DNA of 64,000 bases from Limnanthes douglasii subsp. nivea (lineage: Eukaryota > Streptophyta > Magnoliopsida > Brassicales > Limnanthaceae), in assembly GCA_036936605.1 (NCBI GenBank), contig JAUPFV010000003.1:82506273-82570272 (forward strand), in the 5' to 3' direction. Positions 43,300 to 54,699 of the stretch are shown here, piece by piece (position 1 is the first letter of the stretch; every line of letters begins with the position of its first letter). The position numbers and the translations under genes are program-made. The notes beneath the pieces were generated by a model. The model worked only from the letters and a program-made list of their open reading frames with translations, searched no databases and was not told the origin of the DNA.

Positions 43300-44042
43300 T
43301 TCCTTCTTACCATTCCGTTTCGGATAATCTCTCCTATAATGACCTTGCTCACCGTATTCATAACAGTTTGAGTGCTTTACCTTTAACTTGGAATTCCAGT
43401 TCTTCCTTCTTAAAGAACTCGTTTTGCTTCTAGATCATCCCCTAGTCATACAACCTTCCCCTTCAGCTTGATTGTCTGGATGCAACTGTCTCATCTCTTT
43501 TGGTTTTAGTGTCTTTTTTACACTACTAGCGATAACTTATCATTACCATATATAATGGTATTTACGAAGTTTTCATATGGAGCTGGTAACAATTTCAATA
43601 CAAACAGAGCTTGATCCTCATCCTCAATATTGATATCTATGTTCTCCAAGTCCAATATAATTGATTTAAAATTATCAAAGTGCTCAGTTATGGACATACT
43701 TTCTTTCAATATGAAATCGTACAAACGCTTCTTTAAGTATAATCGATTTACTATTGACTTTTCTGAGTAAAGATCTCCTAGCTTCTTCAATGTGCAGGCA
43801 GCAGTCTTCTCACCACTAATCTCGTGAAACACATTGTCTTTCACACTCGTTAAAATCCATCACAATGCCCTTTCTTGAAGATCTTGCTTCTCATCTTCTT
43901 TCTTCTCTTCTGGTAACTTATTCTCCACAGCCTTCCACACCCCTTGCGTTACCAAATAATATTTCAGTTTAATCTTCCGCAACGCAAAACTGGATCCCCC
44001 GTCAAATTTTTCAATCATGTATTTTGTTGTTGTAGACGCCAT
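43300..44042 (-). pseudogene. gag of copia element D
   Basis: Starts at ATG 44042 (MASTTTKYMIEKFDGGSSFALRK... in two frames), then KSIVNRLYLKKRLYDFILKE and LKLLPAPYENFVNTI (43844-43518). A frameshift lies near 43850. The zinc knuckle near 43330-43370 reads CYEYGEQGHYRRDYP, so two of the three Cys of the usual CX2CX4HX4C are Tyr. Gag packages the element RNA; this one could not bind zinc normally. Confidence 0.85.
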
Positions 44043-44097
44043 TGTGAAACCCTAATTGCAAAATCCCTAATTTCACACGTGGCTCTCACACCAATTT

Positions 44098-44451
44098 TGT
44101 TATTAAATCACTATGCAATTATCACAAAATGGCTCAAGCACAGAACATATGCGAAGGACAGACTGAAATGAACACAGGATTTAACGTGGTTCGACAATTG
44201 TCTATGTCCACGGACGTCGCCAAAGAAAAGAGTTTCAGTATTATAGAAAATGTTACATATTTGAGATTATGTTTTGTGTAGTCCTAGTAGTATTTATAGG
44301 GAATACATAGACTTACTAGACAGTGGGCCAAATGGGCTCATATACACTAATAATAAAATCATCCATTGTATTACAACTTACTGTCAATGATACAAAATTG
44401 TACCGCCAAACACGGTACACTGTCAAGGCACTATTCGACTCGTTCACAACA
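44098..44451 (-). mobile_element. 5' LTR of copia element D, with adjacent PBS
   Basis: 354 bases; differs from the other LTR at a modest number of sites. On the minus strand it is followed by TTGGTGTGAGAGCC (44081-44094), which differs at two positions from the initiator-Met primer-binding site TTGGTATCAGAGCC usual in copia elements. Confidence 0.9.
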
Positions 44452-44456
44452 GAGAG

Positions 44457-45480
44457 GAAATCATGAAAAAACATAAGAAGATATATAGAATGTTTAATTT
44501 AAAAAAATGTTATAGATATATTCAAGTTTTAATGAAAATCGCAAAAAACAATTACTAATTATATATTCAGTCTTTAATGAAAATTTGAAAATTATTCAGT
44601 TTTTAATGAAAATGCTAGAGATATATTAAGTATTTAATAAAAATCACAAATAATATTGGAGTAAAAAAATAGATTTATATAATCATTAAAGGTTTTTGAG
44701 GTATTTTAAAAAACTGTTGAGTATTAAACAATATATAAGAAAACTAAATTGATTTTTCCCAAAATAAATATAAAATTAAAAATAATAAGTAGATAATAGT
44801 TTAAGGTTTGAATATTTTATTTTATTTTTAAAAAAATAAAAAATATTATTGAATTTTAAAATTTAATACATGAAAAATTATTGAAATTATTTGAATATAA
44901 AATACGCGGACCTAAATTTAGACGCTAAATCAAAATAAAACTAAATTTTATTTTCAACACGAACATCGAGCTTCAATGAGTCTGAGCTCTTGTCGAAAAT
45001 AACTCACCTTCACGTGTAGTTATTTTTCCAAATAAAAAACAGAATTGAACAGGAATACAGATTTCAATTCATGAGGAAGGGACAAAGCTCATTCATGGAT
45101 CATTAAAATCATGGAGACACTAAACCAAAGGATGACGTATCAACTGCTTGATTTAATGCCAAAGACAATCATTGAGTCGCGAAACCATAGAAATTTATGT
45201 AAATCTAACATTATTTTTCATTTGAATTGATATCTAAAATCAGAGTTGTAGAAAAAGATTATGAATTTGATATTTCTTTTAGCTATTGCTCGATTTGAGT
45301 TATGGATATCTACGAATATTTTACTCTTTCTTTTTTAATCAGACTTTTGATTTATTACTAAATTGATAGTCTTACAAACAAACAAGGTTTAAATAAAGAA
45401 ACCTTGAGAGATAAAGGTCTAAAGTCTTAATAAAACCATAAAATTGTAACAATCCCTAAATTAGATCAGGAACCCTAAAT
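44457..45480. other. AT-rich spacer
   Basis: No gene. At 44515-44650 a short motif of the type TTCAGTTTTTAATGAAAAT recurs four times with variable spacing. A segment near 45216-45280 (ATCAGAGTTGTAGAAAAAGAT) resembles 39527-39590 at the other side of element D. Confidence 0.45.
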
Positions 45481-46400
45481 TGAAAGAAAGTAGCTCCACG
45501 AAACCATCACCTTCCCTAATAGATACACCCATCAACCTCCCTCGTTAATCGATACAGCCTTAACCAAGCTTTTCCCTCCCACCACCATCCCAAAAAACAA
45601 GCATTTGCTTGAATCCATATCGAACATAAGCTCCCAAATCCTCGTGAAACTTCTCTTCCCATCAAAATAACCTCTACTCAGTAGCAAGCAATCGCCCGGA
45701 AAAACATCACTCAGCACTCCAGTACATGCATTTGCTCCTCAAGTCTCCCCAATCAACTCTTTCCATCGAGATAGCCTCCACTCCTCAACATGCAATAAAT
45801 CGGCACTCTAGTTCCTGCATTTGAAGAACAAAAAATGGAAAGCCTAGTTTTCAACAGAAATGTAGCCCAGATTGCTACTTTCGAGGTTGTTAATAGCACG
45901 AAGGATTGGCGGAGCATTCAATTGATTGAATGTTTGATCCTTCTTGCTATTTAAGGTATATTTCGCGATCCAATCAGCTACTTGATTCTGGATCCGTGAA
46001 ATGTAATTCAACATCATAGTGGGAGCAAGAAGCATTCTGCAAATACTAAGAGTAGAGGAAAGGGGAAACAAGTACTTTCCTTTGCCAAGCATGTTGATAA
46101 AAGACAAACAATCCGTCTCAATATCAACATGCGTCCAACCACGAGCTTTACACAAAAAAAGAGCCTCCGTCAATGCTCTCGATTCAGCAGCAATGGAGAT
46201 AACTTGCCAAATGTTTTGGCAAGACCAACAATCAGCCCACCATTGGAGTTCCTGATGATGAGCCCCCCACTGGAGTCTCCCACGTGATTACAAGTAGCAT
46301 CCAGGTTTAATTTGAACCTCCCACGAACAGGTGTCAACTCCTTAAGGTACGTAACTTTCCTGTTTTTTAAATGAGAATAACACCCCATAATACTACCAGC
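45481..46400 (-). pseudogene. LINE RNase H and 3' tail, minus strand
   Basis: Minus strand: VRGRFKLNLDATCNHVGDSSGG near 46300-46330, LIIRNSNGGLIVGLAKTFGKLSP, then after a frameshift at about 46170 TEALFLCKARGWTHVDIETDCLSF, and NQVADWIAKYTL near 45960. It is the same LINE-type RNase H as 100-533. The acidic residues of DIETD are retained. The tail extends to about 45480 and no poly(A) is obvious. Confidence 0.75.
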
Positions 46401-46979
46401 TTTGGCAGTATGAAGTCGATGCTTAGGAGATAGCTTGTTAGAAAATTCAAGCCCATAGATTATTTTGTAGACGATGATTGGTTCATGGCATCTCCGGCAC
46501 CGCCATGCTCTGCACCGTGGTGGTCCATGTCATTGATAATACCCAGTCCTCGTTGAATCCGTTGATGGCTACCGGTATCTGCATAAAGAAAATCCACGCG
46601 GTGGCTCTAGGGTGGATTCCGATTTCGCTGCATCATAGTGTTGTGATCTATGGTGAACCTTTCACGAACGGAGGAAAATCAGAGGCGGAGAATGTCGACA
46701 TATGGAGATGTTATCCAAACAGGTACCACACCCTTGTCTTGGGCCTTAAGCCGGTTAGCTTGACCCTTATAGGGTGATTTACTTTGTGTTTTAGCCCTCA
46801 TGTGTATATATATATTATAATGTTTATCCAATGATTTTTATTTATATTACTAAGAAATCATTTGATAAAGTAATAAATATTTGGTTTATTAAGATAATTT
46901 ATTTTTATGTTTTTTTTTTAAAATTTCAAAGATAAGTTGTTTGACGATTAATATAATTTTTTGCCATCATTATACATAT
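46401..46979. other. Unassigned; one open frame of 99 codons
   Basis: A plus-strand frame (46478-46777) is open but matches no family I recognise, and its composition gives no clear support for coding. The sequence from 46800 is AT-rich. It may be the LINE part upstream of the RNase H read on the wrong strand, or unrelated DNA. Confidence 0.3.
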
Positions 46980-48559
46980 CTATTGTCGGAAGGTAAGAGG
47001 TCTAAATGATCCGTTAGATAAAAAGACATCTCTCATTATGTTTTTGCTAGTAATATTACTCCAATTTGTTTGCTTGGAACTAAAGTTAACTCTGAAAAAT
47101 ATTGAGTTGATCATGAGAATGATGCTTTTTGTGGTGGCACTTTAGATCCACCATCGTAATAGTGGAATTTTGATTGTTTGGAACCCTCGCCTCCATAGCA
47201 TTGCCATTTAGCATGCTTCCCTCCAAATTATGGGTTATACTTTTATCCTCATTGATATAAATCAAACATTTAACCTAAGTGTTGGTTGTAGATTCAACGA
47301 GTCGGTCACCTTCTGCCTCTCTAGCATGACATTGCGCGCAATGCCAGAGTTATATTTAATAGGCCTTTGATTACATGGGAGATTTTAATGTCATGTGTAA
47401 CCCCTTAGAGCGACTAGCAATACTGAGTGTTAGAATAGATCTATCAACGATTTCAATGACAGTTGCAATGCTAGTCGTCTACATGACCTAAATTAAATGG
47501 TTTACAATATACTTGGTCTAATAAGCATGTGGAAAACCCTATCTCCTCAAAGATTGACATGACACTTGTTAAATTGTTTGTGGGATGACGTCTTCCCTAA
47601 TTATTTCTCCCACTTTGATTTTCCCCACACGTAAGACAACACTCTCATAACCCTTTATCTCAACACTTCATATCTCCCCAAAAATAAACCTTTTAGATAT
47701 TTTAATATGTGGCAATATCATCTTAGTTTTTCTAGCATTATAAATAATAAGTGGTGCACCCCTTGTCTTCGTTAGACAAATACGATTTTAGTACCATTAG
47801 TGAAAGGGTTGAAAAATCCCAAGCTGCTTTATCCCAACCCTAGTTGAACTTGTCTCGTAACCCTTCCAACTAGGTCTCTAATCGACGGGGAGTACGAGGC
47901 CTCTAAGACCTATATCTTGTATATCCATGCTGAAGAGTATTTCCTCAAGCAAAAGTCCCGTGAAACCTAGCTTGTGATCAAAACTCAAAGTTCTTTCATA
48001 ACAACATCAAGGCTCGAAGGCCAAGAAACAAAATTCTTGCTATTAACAATTATGATAGGACCACTTGCACCAACCCAAAGGACATTTCAAACTCGTCTGT
48101 GACCTATTTCTTGAGTCTCCTCGAGTAGTTACCCTAACTACCCAGGACTTGATAGAGTTAGGTCTCTTATCAATTCCAAAATCATCCCCATTGACAAGTA
48201 TGATATATAATTAAGCTTGTCACAGAGGATGATACAAAAAATATGTTTTTTATATTAATATCAATAAAGTTGTGACTCCTGATGGCTTTAGTGCCACTTT
48301 CACCAAATCATGCATGAACACCATCAAGGTGGATCTTAGTAAAGCGATCAACCATTTCTTCTATCAAGGAAAGATGGACTCGTTGGGGAACAAAACCCTT
48401 ATTTACCTTATTTCCAAAGTTGACTCACCCACCACCCTTGCTGACTTTAGGCCTATTGCATGTTGTAGTGTGATCTGTAAGGTTATCTCTAAGATCTTGA
48501 CCGCTAGAATCAAGTCGATACTCCATTCGCTAATAGACTCCTCCCAGTGAGCTTTTATA
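46980..48559 (+). pseudogene. LINE, endonuclease to early RT, left of an insertion
   Basis: Plus strand: HHRNSGILIVWNP near 47140 (endonuclease), GDFNVMCNPLER near 47380, then decayed sequence to 48270 and a clear RT block MTPDGFSATFTKSCMNTIK (48272), LIYLISKVDSPTTLADFRPIACCSVICKVISKILTARI. The frame ends DSSQ*AFIHG, where an LTR element inserted at 48564. The gene continues at 50848. Confidence 0.75.
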
Positions 48560-48564
48560 CATGG

Positions 48565-48967
48565 TGATGTAGCGAAGAGTGCGAACAGACTGGTTTCTCG
48601 CCCAGGTATCGGAATTGGGTCAAACAGGTACTTAAATCGAATATTTCGACAAGCTCGTCAGATTTCAAAAATGTGAATTTGTCACAAAGTTTGATACCCA
48701 ATTCGACCTGTAAATCCTTCAGAAACCAGTTTTAATATTTTAGTGTTAATTTTATTTATTTATTTTATTTTAAAATATATATGTAATTTTCCTTATTTGG
48801 AATTAGGGTTTTGGGTAGTGCTATATATAGAGTCTTATACCGTATTTTACTGTTAGACTTTGATTAATAGAATTTTGAGATTATTTCTCCGAGTCTCATT
48901 TATTCTCTAACCTAGGGTTAGGGTAATATCTACTGTTTTCTTCTTCTAATATTCCGACACGCCATCA
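48565..48967 (+). mobile_element. 5' LTR of the eIF4A-bearing element
   Basis: 403 bases, starts TGATGTAGCG, ends CGCCATCA. TATATATAG near 48821 is a likely sense TATA box. Confidence 0.9.
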
Positions 48968-49039
48968 GTTGGTATCATAGACCAGCAATCCCTGCTACGC
49001 AGATACAAGAATCATGTTCTGGTTCCTCTTGATTTGAAG

Positions 49040-49660
49040 GCTAGAATAGAGAACGACATATTCCAGTCTACCTACACAATTTGAGGTAGAATTTGCAAAT
49101 TTGTAATTGATTCAGATATCTATGAGAATCTAATTTTAGAGGAGGCTGTTCAGAAATTGACGTTGAAGACCGAAGCTCTTCCATACCCGTACATACTGTC
49201 AGGATTGATAGACTACACCGAGGTAATAGTTTCTAAACGCTGTTAAATTGGATTTTCTGTTGGTAATTACAAAGATACAACATGGTGTGATATAGTTCTT
49301 ATGGGTGTTTGCCATCTAGTTTTAGGACGTCCATGGCAATTTAAGAGAAATTCTACTTATGATAGTAGAACAAATCGATACAGTTTTGTGAAAGATGGTA
49401 TCAAGTTTATATTAGTGCCATCTAGAGTAGTGTCTCCAAAATCACCACCAGTTAAGGAGTTTCATGCTTAAATTTCACTAGCTGTCGATCTTAGTCGTGA
49501 TGCTAAAACTGTGTCTGACTCCGTGTTTGACAAGCCAGTCTGTGATAAAATATTTTTAAAGATGTACCATGGTCGGTATTTGACAAACCAGTCTACAATG
49601 AGTTTGATGATGACTGGGATGATGGAGATCTAATTAATGTTGAAGAGAAACTTGTAAATT
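49040..49660 (+). pseudogene. Gypsy protease remnant in the non-autonomous element
   Basis: In one frame: KFVIDSDIYENLILEEAVQKLTLKTE (49090-49170), PYILSGL, EVIVSKRC then FSVGNYKDTTWCDIVLMGVCHLVLGRPWQFKRN (49250-49350) and TNRYSFVKDGIKFILVP. The CDIVLMGVCHLVLGRPWQ stretch is the hallmark end of a chromovirus-like gypsy protease, so the element derives from a gypsy element by loss of gag, RT and integrase. A stop near 49243 and others break it. Confidence 0.75.
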
Positions 49661-49713
49661 GAGATATTGTCTCAGGCTTCAGTACACCAGACTACATCGC
49701 TTCAGAATTTCTA

Positions 49714-50181
49714 TTGAAGAAAGATTACAAAGTAGCAGCTTTTATTATGGAGATGCATCTTCCAGGTATTTTATGTTATCTTAAAATCAAACATTTGATT
49801 CGGTTTTCTGTGGATACATGTTGTCATATTGGAAAAATGGAAGATGGTATTTTTGTGTTTGAGATTATGAATAAATTGATAAAAGAAAAGAATAGTGTTT
49901 TAATGGATAAACGATTAGGTTTTGTATTAAAACCTGGAGGAGTTTTTGGTGATGGTTGGGGAAGTAAAAAAAAGAGTTACAAGTTAAAAGTAGAAGATTT
50001 CAGTGTTTTGAATCTGCTAGCAGAATTATACTCTGCAGAACTGGAGAAGCCATCTACTATTCAACAAAGAGTAATTGTTCCTTTCTGCAAGGGTTTTGAT
50101 GTGATACAACAAGCACAGTCTGGAACTGGAAAGACAAAAACATTTTACACGCGCAAGGGTGTTGTTGTGCTTAGTAAATGA
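49714..50181 (+). pseudogene. 155-codon frame with an eIF4A-like (DEAD-box) segment
   Basis: Codons 111-144 (50044-50145) read [17 protein letters not shown] followed by [17 protein letters not shown]. This is the Q motif and motif I (Walker A, AQSGTGKT) of translation initiation factor eIF4A, nearly identical to plant eIF4A over these 34 residues. The upstream codons ([12 protein letters not shown]) may be a decayed continuation. Codons 1-100 are not recognised. Motifs II-VI of the helicase (DEAD, SAT) are absent, so no helicase can be made. The frame is open from 49714 to 50181. It looks like a captured host transcript fragment. Confidence 0.7.
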
Positions 50182-50205
50182 GTTGAAAAATCAGACATAG
50201 AACAA

Positions 50206-50439
50206 GTGGGTGGAGTATATCTTGTTACTGTTGACCACAATAATGCCGATAACATGGTAAAAAAGGACAAAGCTGAGAAACCACTTCATGAAAAGAGCTG
50301 CATCATTCAAATTTTGACCTCTCGCACCCTTATGCTGGTACCAGTTGAAATCAATTGTGAACACGCCAACATTTTTGTAGTTCTGTCAATGTTTCAGCGT
50401 TCCGAATTCAAGATCGAATTCTTTCCAACTAGGAAATGA
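50206..50439 (+). other. Short open frame before the 3' LTR, unrecognised
   Basis: 77 codons (MGGVYLVTVDHNNADNMVKK...), ending at the LTR border. It may be further captured or gypsy-derived sequence. No family is recognised. Confidence 0.3.
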
Positions 50440-50842
50440 TGATGTAGCGAAGACTGCGAACAGACTGGTTTCTCGCCCAATATCGGAATTGGATTAAACA
50501 GGTACTCAAATCGAAGATTTCGACGAGTCTGTCACATTTCAAAAATGTGAATTTGTCACAAAGTTTGATACCAAAATTTGACCTATAAATCCCTCGAAAA
50601 CCAGTTTTAATATTTTAGCATTAATTTTATTTATTTATTTTATTTTAAAATATTTATGTAATTTCCCTTATTTGGAATTAGAATTTTGGGTAGTGCTATA
50701 TAAAGCATCTTATACCCTATTTTACGGTTATACTTTGATTAATAGAATTTTGAGATTATTTCTTCGACTCTCCAATATTCACTAACCTAGGGTTGTAGTA
50801 ATATCTACTTTTTTCTTCTTCTAATCTTCCATCACGCCATCA
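50440..50842 (+). mobile_element. 3' LTR of the eIF4A-bearing element
   Basis: 403 bases, same ends as the 5' LTR, with about a few percent differences between the two, so the insertion is not very recent. Confidence 0.9.
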
Positions 50843-50847
50843 CATGG

Positions 50848-52900
50848 TCAAAGAATTTTAGATAATATTCTGCTTATCACCTCACGCATGGGTACCATAC
50901 GAATCGTAAATGTTCGAGATGCACCCTGAATATTGACCTTATGAAGCCTTTGACAATGTTCATTGGAGAATCCTTTTAGATATTCTCTATGTTATGGATT
51001 TTCCCACCAAGATGATTGGTTGGATTCTCCAATGTGTCTCCTCTCATTTGTACGTCATTAACATAAATGGTAATATTTCTGGTTCCTTCAAGCGGAACAA
51101 AGGTCTCCAAAAAGGAGACCCTCTATCCCCGCACCTTTTAATTATTGTCATATAGGTTCTTTCTACCATCTTTCGCGAGAAGAGCTTGGATCCTACCTTC
51201 AATTTCTATTGGAAGTGTCACAAGTTTAAAATTATCAACCTTTATTTCACTGATGATCTTGTGATATTTTGCACGGCTAACATGGCCTCCATCCAGCTTA
51301 TCAAGCAGTGCCTGAATGAGTTCATCATGTTATCTAGCCTTTCCTTTAATGTCAACAAAAGTCATATTTACATATATGGGGTCACGGACATTATGCGGCA
51401 CAATATTACCGATTGTCTTAGTTTCTGCAAGAGAACACTTCCTGTCAGATACTTAGGTGTGTCGCTCATTAGTTTAAGACTTTCTTATAACAATTACAGG
51501 CCTTTGTTCCTAAACATCACCAACCGCATCAATTCGTGGACAACCAGACACATCTCATTTGCGGGAAGGCTACAATTTATTAAATTTGTCCTCTTTGCTA
51601 GCCAAGTTTATTGGTTATTTGTCTTTATCCTTCCCATTTGTGTTATGAATGAGCTTTCACAACTCTTCAAAAAATTCTTCTGGTCCGGTCCTAAGATGAA
51701 TATTACTAGCGCTACAGTCGCTTGGGAAAAATCACATTGCCCTCAAATGAGGGCGGTCTTGAGATCTTAAACCTCAAAGTTTAGAATCAGGCTCCCGCCC
51801 TAAAGATTTTTTGGTCCATATTGACTATAAATCGTGCATCGATTTGGGCCAGTTGGACTTTATCTAATAAGATAAAAAATAATAAAAAAAAATATATCCT
51901 CTACTCGGGCTCCTCTCCAAGTTAGGAATGCCGAAAAAATCTCAAACTCAGAACCCTTTTTGTTAGCCTCAACAAAGTCTATGTTGGCAATGGTTCTTCT
52001 ACTTATATCTAGTACGCCCGTGGTTGTTTACTAATTCTTTGGTTGATCGATATGGCCCCAACACCATCAGGTATTCTTATCTTTACCGTACAAACCTGGT
52101 CTCTGATATTATTTGTAAATGGTTTGTGGAACTGGTCCATCCAGATTCGTGCGGGTAAAATGCTTCATCGGTACCGTCTTTAGGACATTAGGGATGCTAG
52201 TACTCTTCTCTATGCCTCGGCTATTAGGGAGGACATCTCTGTATGATTTGAAAGACTTAATATTGATCAATTGATCTTAAAAGGAGAATACGCACTAATT
52301 GTGTATAATAAGAAAACTATTGTCACGAGTGCCTGCGGCAAGCAAAGGTATGTATGTTGATCTCGTGGACATTGTCAACTATTAGTGGTTGAGTCTTCAT
52401 CAGTCCATTCTAACCCTAAATAATTTACGAGAATCTGGGTTTTGGAGAAATTATGCTCAGTTTGTGGTTGTAAATGTCTCGTTTGTGCTAGCCAAAGTTA
52501 TAAGTGAGTCGTGAACCTCACAAACCAATGTTACAGTCTCTAAAACCAATGTGGTCCCGATTATGCCAATTTCAATTTCCCCTCATCCTAAGGGGGTATA
52601 CTTAAAGGTGAATATTGATAATTTTAAGCGTTTTCCTCATATTTAAAGGCGAAAAATGATAATCTTGGGCGTTATCCCCCAATGACTGATGAGATTAAAG
52701 CTTCTGACCTGAAAGCCAAGGTTTTTAGTATCGAAAGTGAAGGTTACTAATCATCTTTCTACAAAAATATGGTGCCCAACGTAGCTTATTCGAAATTTAT
52801 GTTAAGGCTAAAGTAGATACTCCTCATATTATGGTGTCTTATACATAAACTTTATTTTCTAATATCCCGGTTTCTAATATTCATTACCAAAAAGAAAACA
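50848..52900 (+). pseudogene. LINE, rest of RT and downstream part, right of the insertion
   Basis: Continues the LINE of 46980-48559: QRILDNILLITSRMGT at 50850-50900 joins directly to AFIHG before the insertion. RT blocks: VNIRD-type YEAFDNVHW near 50935, then KGLQKGDPLSPHLLIIVI near 51105. A 194-codon open frame (51186-51770) contains LYFTDDLVIFC (catalytic YADD type), LSFNVNKSHIYI, RTLPVRYLGVSL, TRHISFAGRLQFIK and LFKKFFWSGPK. Downstream (51780-52900) is heavily decayed zf-RVT-like sequence, with KVNIDNF near 52600 as a possible RNase H start. Confidence 0.75.
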
Positions 52901-54382
52901 TGGATCTTACCAAGGTTTTTCCCTCTTAATATTTGATTGTTGGGGCAAAGTGTAGTAGCAGGAGGAGTCCTTAAGTTATTTAGAAGACACTTTCTTTTGC
53001 TAGGAATGGGAGGACTTTTGTTGGTCGAACAACCAAGAGAATAAAAATTCTAAAACTTTTGTCTACTTAGACTGAGTAATCAAAAAGGATAAAATGACGA
53101 CAATGAGATTATGTTGAAGCGTCCAAGATGAATAAAGAAAGTAATGTCGGGACAATTGGTTATAAATATGGAAAACAATTTGGTTTTCTTGACCCAAAAA
53201 TTATTGTTGAGGTTGTTAATGTTAATATTGTTCCTTGAACATATGCCAGATGTCTCAGTCGCATCTGAACCTAAAGTACAGGAACCCTAATGAAAGTAAT
53301 TAATATTGAGAAGATTGTTGGTGGTCGATTGCTGGAGTGGACTCCTATTATGGTGATTAAGCCTTTACCCATAAATAAAGTGACAAAAGTTTTCAATCAC
53401 TTAGTTTCTAGAGGTGGATCTAGATTATTTTTGAACTTATTTCCCAACTAATATATATATATTTGTATTTGTGTTTGGAGTCCTTTAGGTAAAGGTGAAG
53501 GTTTTGGAGAAGTTTTTTAAGAAACAACTGGCTCCTCCTTTTCAAGTCGAAGCAGAGACTATCAATAGTTCTCTTTATTTAGCCTAGGCTAAAGAAGATA
53601 TTATTAATCCCAGTCCTATAATTTTTATCGATGGTATAAATATTTTCACTCAAGAAGTCGAGGTAAAAAATTATTCACATGCTGCAATCTAAACTAGAAA
53701 TGATCCTCTTTTTACAACTGAGATCGAAGTTGTTGTTGAGCTTCCTCCTATGATCTATGTTAATCTCTTTGAAGTTATTGTAGTCGCCAAAAAGGGTGAT
53801 TCTTCAACATAAAATTGGGTTGCTTCATTTTCTATATTTTTTTAATTGGTTTTGCCATAAGATAAATATTTTTTAAGCAAAGGCAAAGTCCATAGAAGGC
53901 TAAGGATTTTTCATATATGCATTTTATTTTATTTTTTAATACTTTTATTTTATTTTGAATTAGTTCATGTTTTTAGCTTCAATTTTTTGTTAAAAAATAA
54001 AATAAGTGTAAGTTTCGGATTACATTTTTCTTGATTTACTTTTCTTGTTTTATTTTGAATTTAAAGCCTTGGCGGTTGGATCCTTAGAAATAACTTCTGA
54101 CTAAGAATGTAGATTTGTTTAGTCATTGAAGTTAGTAATTTAGGCTCTCTAGTAATCCGTAACTTTGAGAAAGGCTTCGCACTTTAGTAACTCTAATTGA
54201 AGTCTTATTGAGGCTCGATAGTCCTTAGTTCATTACATATGTTGGCTATCTTCATATTGGAGGAAGAAAGTGTATTATCGAGACTCTGCTTATCCAAAAA
54301 GAATTGTTAATTCTGAAGGCCTAGAGGTTTTTGTTTATTTTTTTATTGGAAGTTGTGGGCAACTTAGTTTGTAGGACTATGC
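52901..54382. other. Unassigned decayed sequence
   Basis: Short readable stretches on the plus strand (for example GFLDPKIIVEVVNVNIVP near 53190 and RLLEWTPIMVIKPLPINKVTKVF near 53330) suggest a very old coding relic, perhaps of retroelement origin, but no family can be named. From 53820 it is AT-rich. Confidence 0.35.
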
Positions 54383-54690
54383 TATAAATGTTAGAGGGAT
54401 TATGTGTACTCTTTAGTGTTTAGGAATACACTGAAATCATCCAATACATAGAGTTTGTAAGACTATGTTTAAAATCATCCACACACTATAAATGTTAGAA
54501 GGAGTATGTGGAATCCTTAGTGTTTAGGAATACGCTGAAATCATCCAATACATAGAGTTTTTGAAGGGTTTCAAAGAATCTCTTGAGTGTTTAGGATTAC
54601 GTTTAGAATCATCCAACACTTCAAGTTTTGAAAGGGTTAATAAATCTTAAATTATTTAGGACTACGTTTAGAATCATACAACACTTAGAT
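54383..54690. repeat. 104-bp tandem repeat with decayed outer units
   Basis: Two clear units (from 54383 and 54487) share AATGTTAGA, TTAGTGTTTAGGAATAC and AAATCATCCAATACATAG. Two shorter, more diverged units follow near 54590 and 54645. The array lies downstream of the minus-strand integrase relic, in the position of the Tat intergenic region. Confidence 0.7.
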
Positions 54691-54699
54691 AAAAACAAA

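Larger units (their letters stand above)
39593..44451 (-). mobile_element. Complete Ty1/copia element D (dead)
   Basis: 4.86 kb, minus orientation, with LTRs of 356 (39593-39948) and 354 bases (44098-44451), both TG...CA, and a perfect 5-bp target duplication GAGAG (39588-39592 and 44452-44456). Domain order from right to left is gag, protease, integrase, RT, RNase H, the copia order. Gag start sequence and PBS suggest the Tork lineage. Confidence 0.95.
48565..50842 (+). mobile_element. Non-autonomous LTR element carrying an eIF4A-like segment
   Basis: 2,278 bases with two 403-base LTRs (48565-48967, 50440-50842; TGATGTAGCG...CGCCATCA) and a 5-bp target duplication CATGG (48560-48564, 50843-50847). 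A Met-type PBS, TTGGTATCATAGACC, starts at 48969. The interior is only 1.47 kb and lacks RT and integrase, so the element would depend on enzymes from another element. Confidence 0.9.

Noticed and set aside
46478..46777. A host gene exon
   Set aside because: A 99-codon frame without recognised motifs, splice support or similarity; listed only as unassigned.
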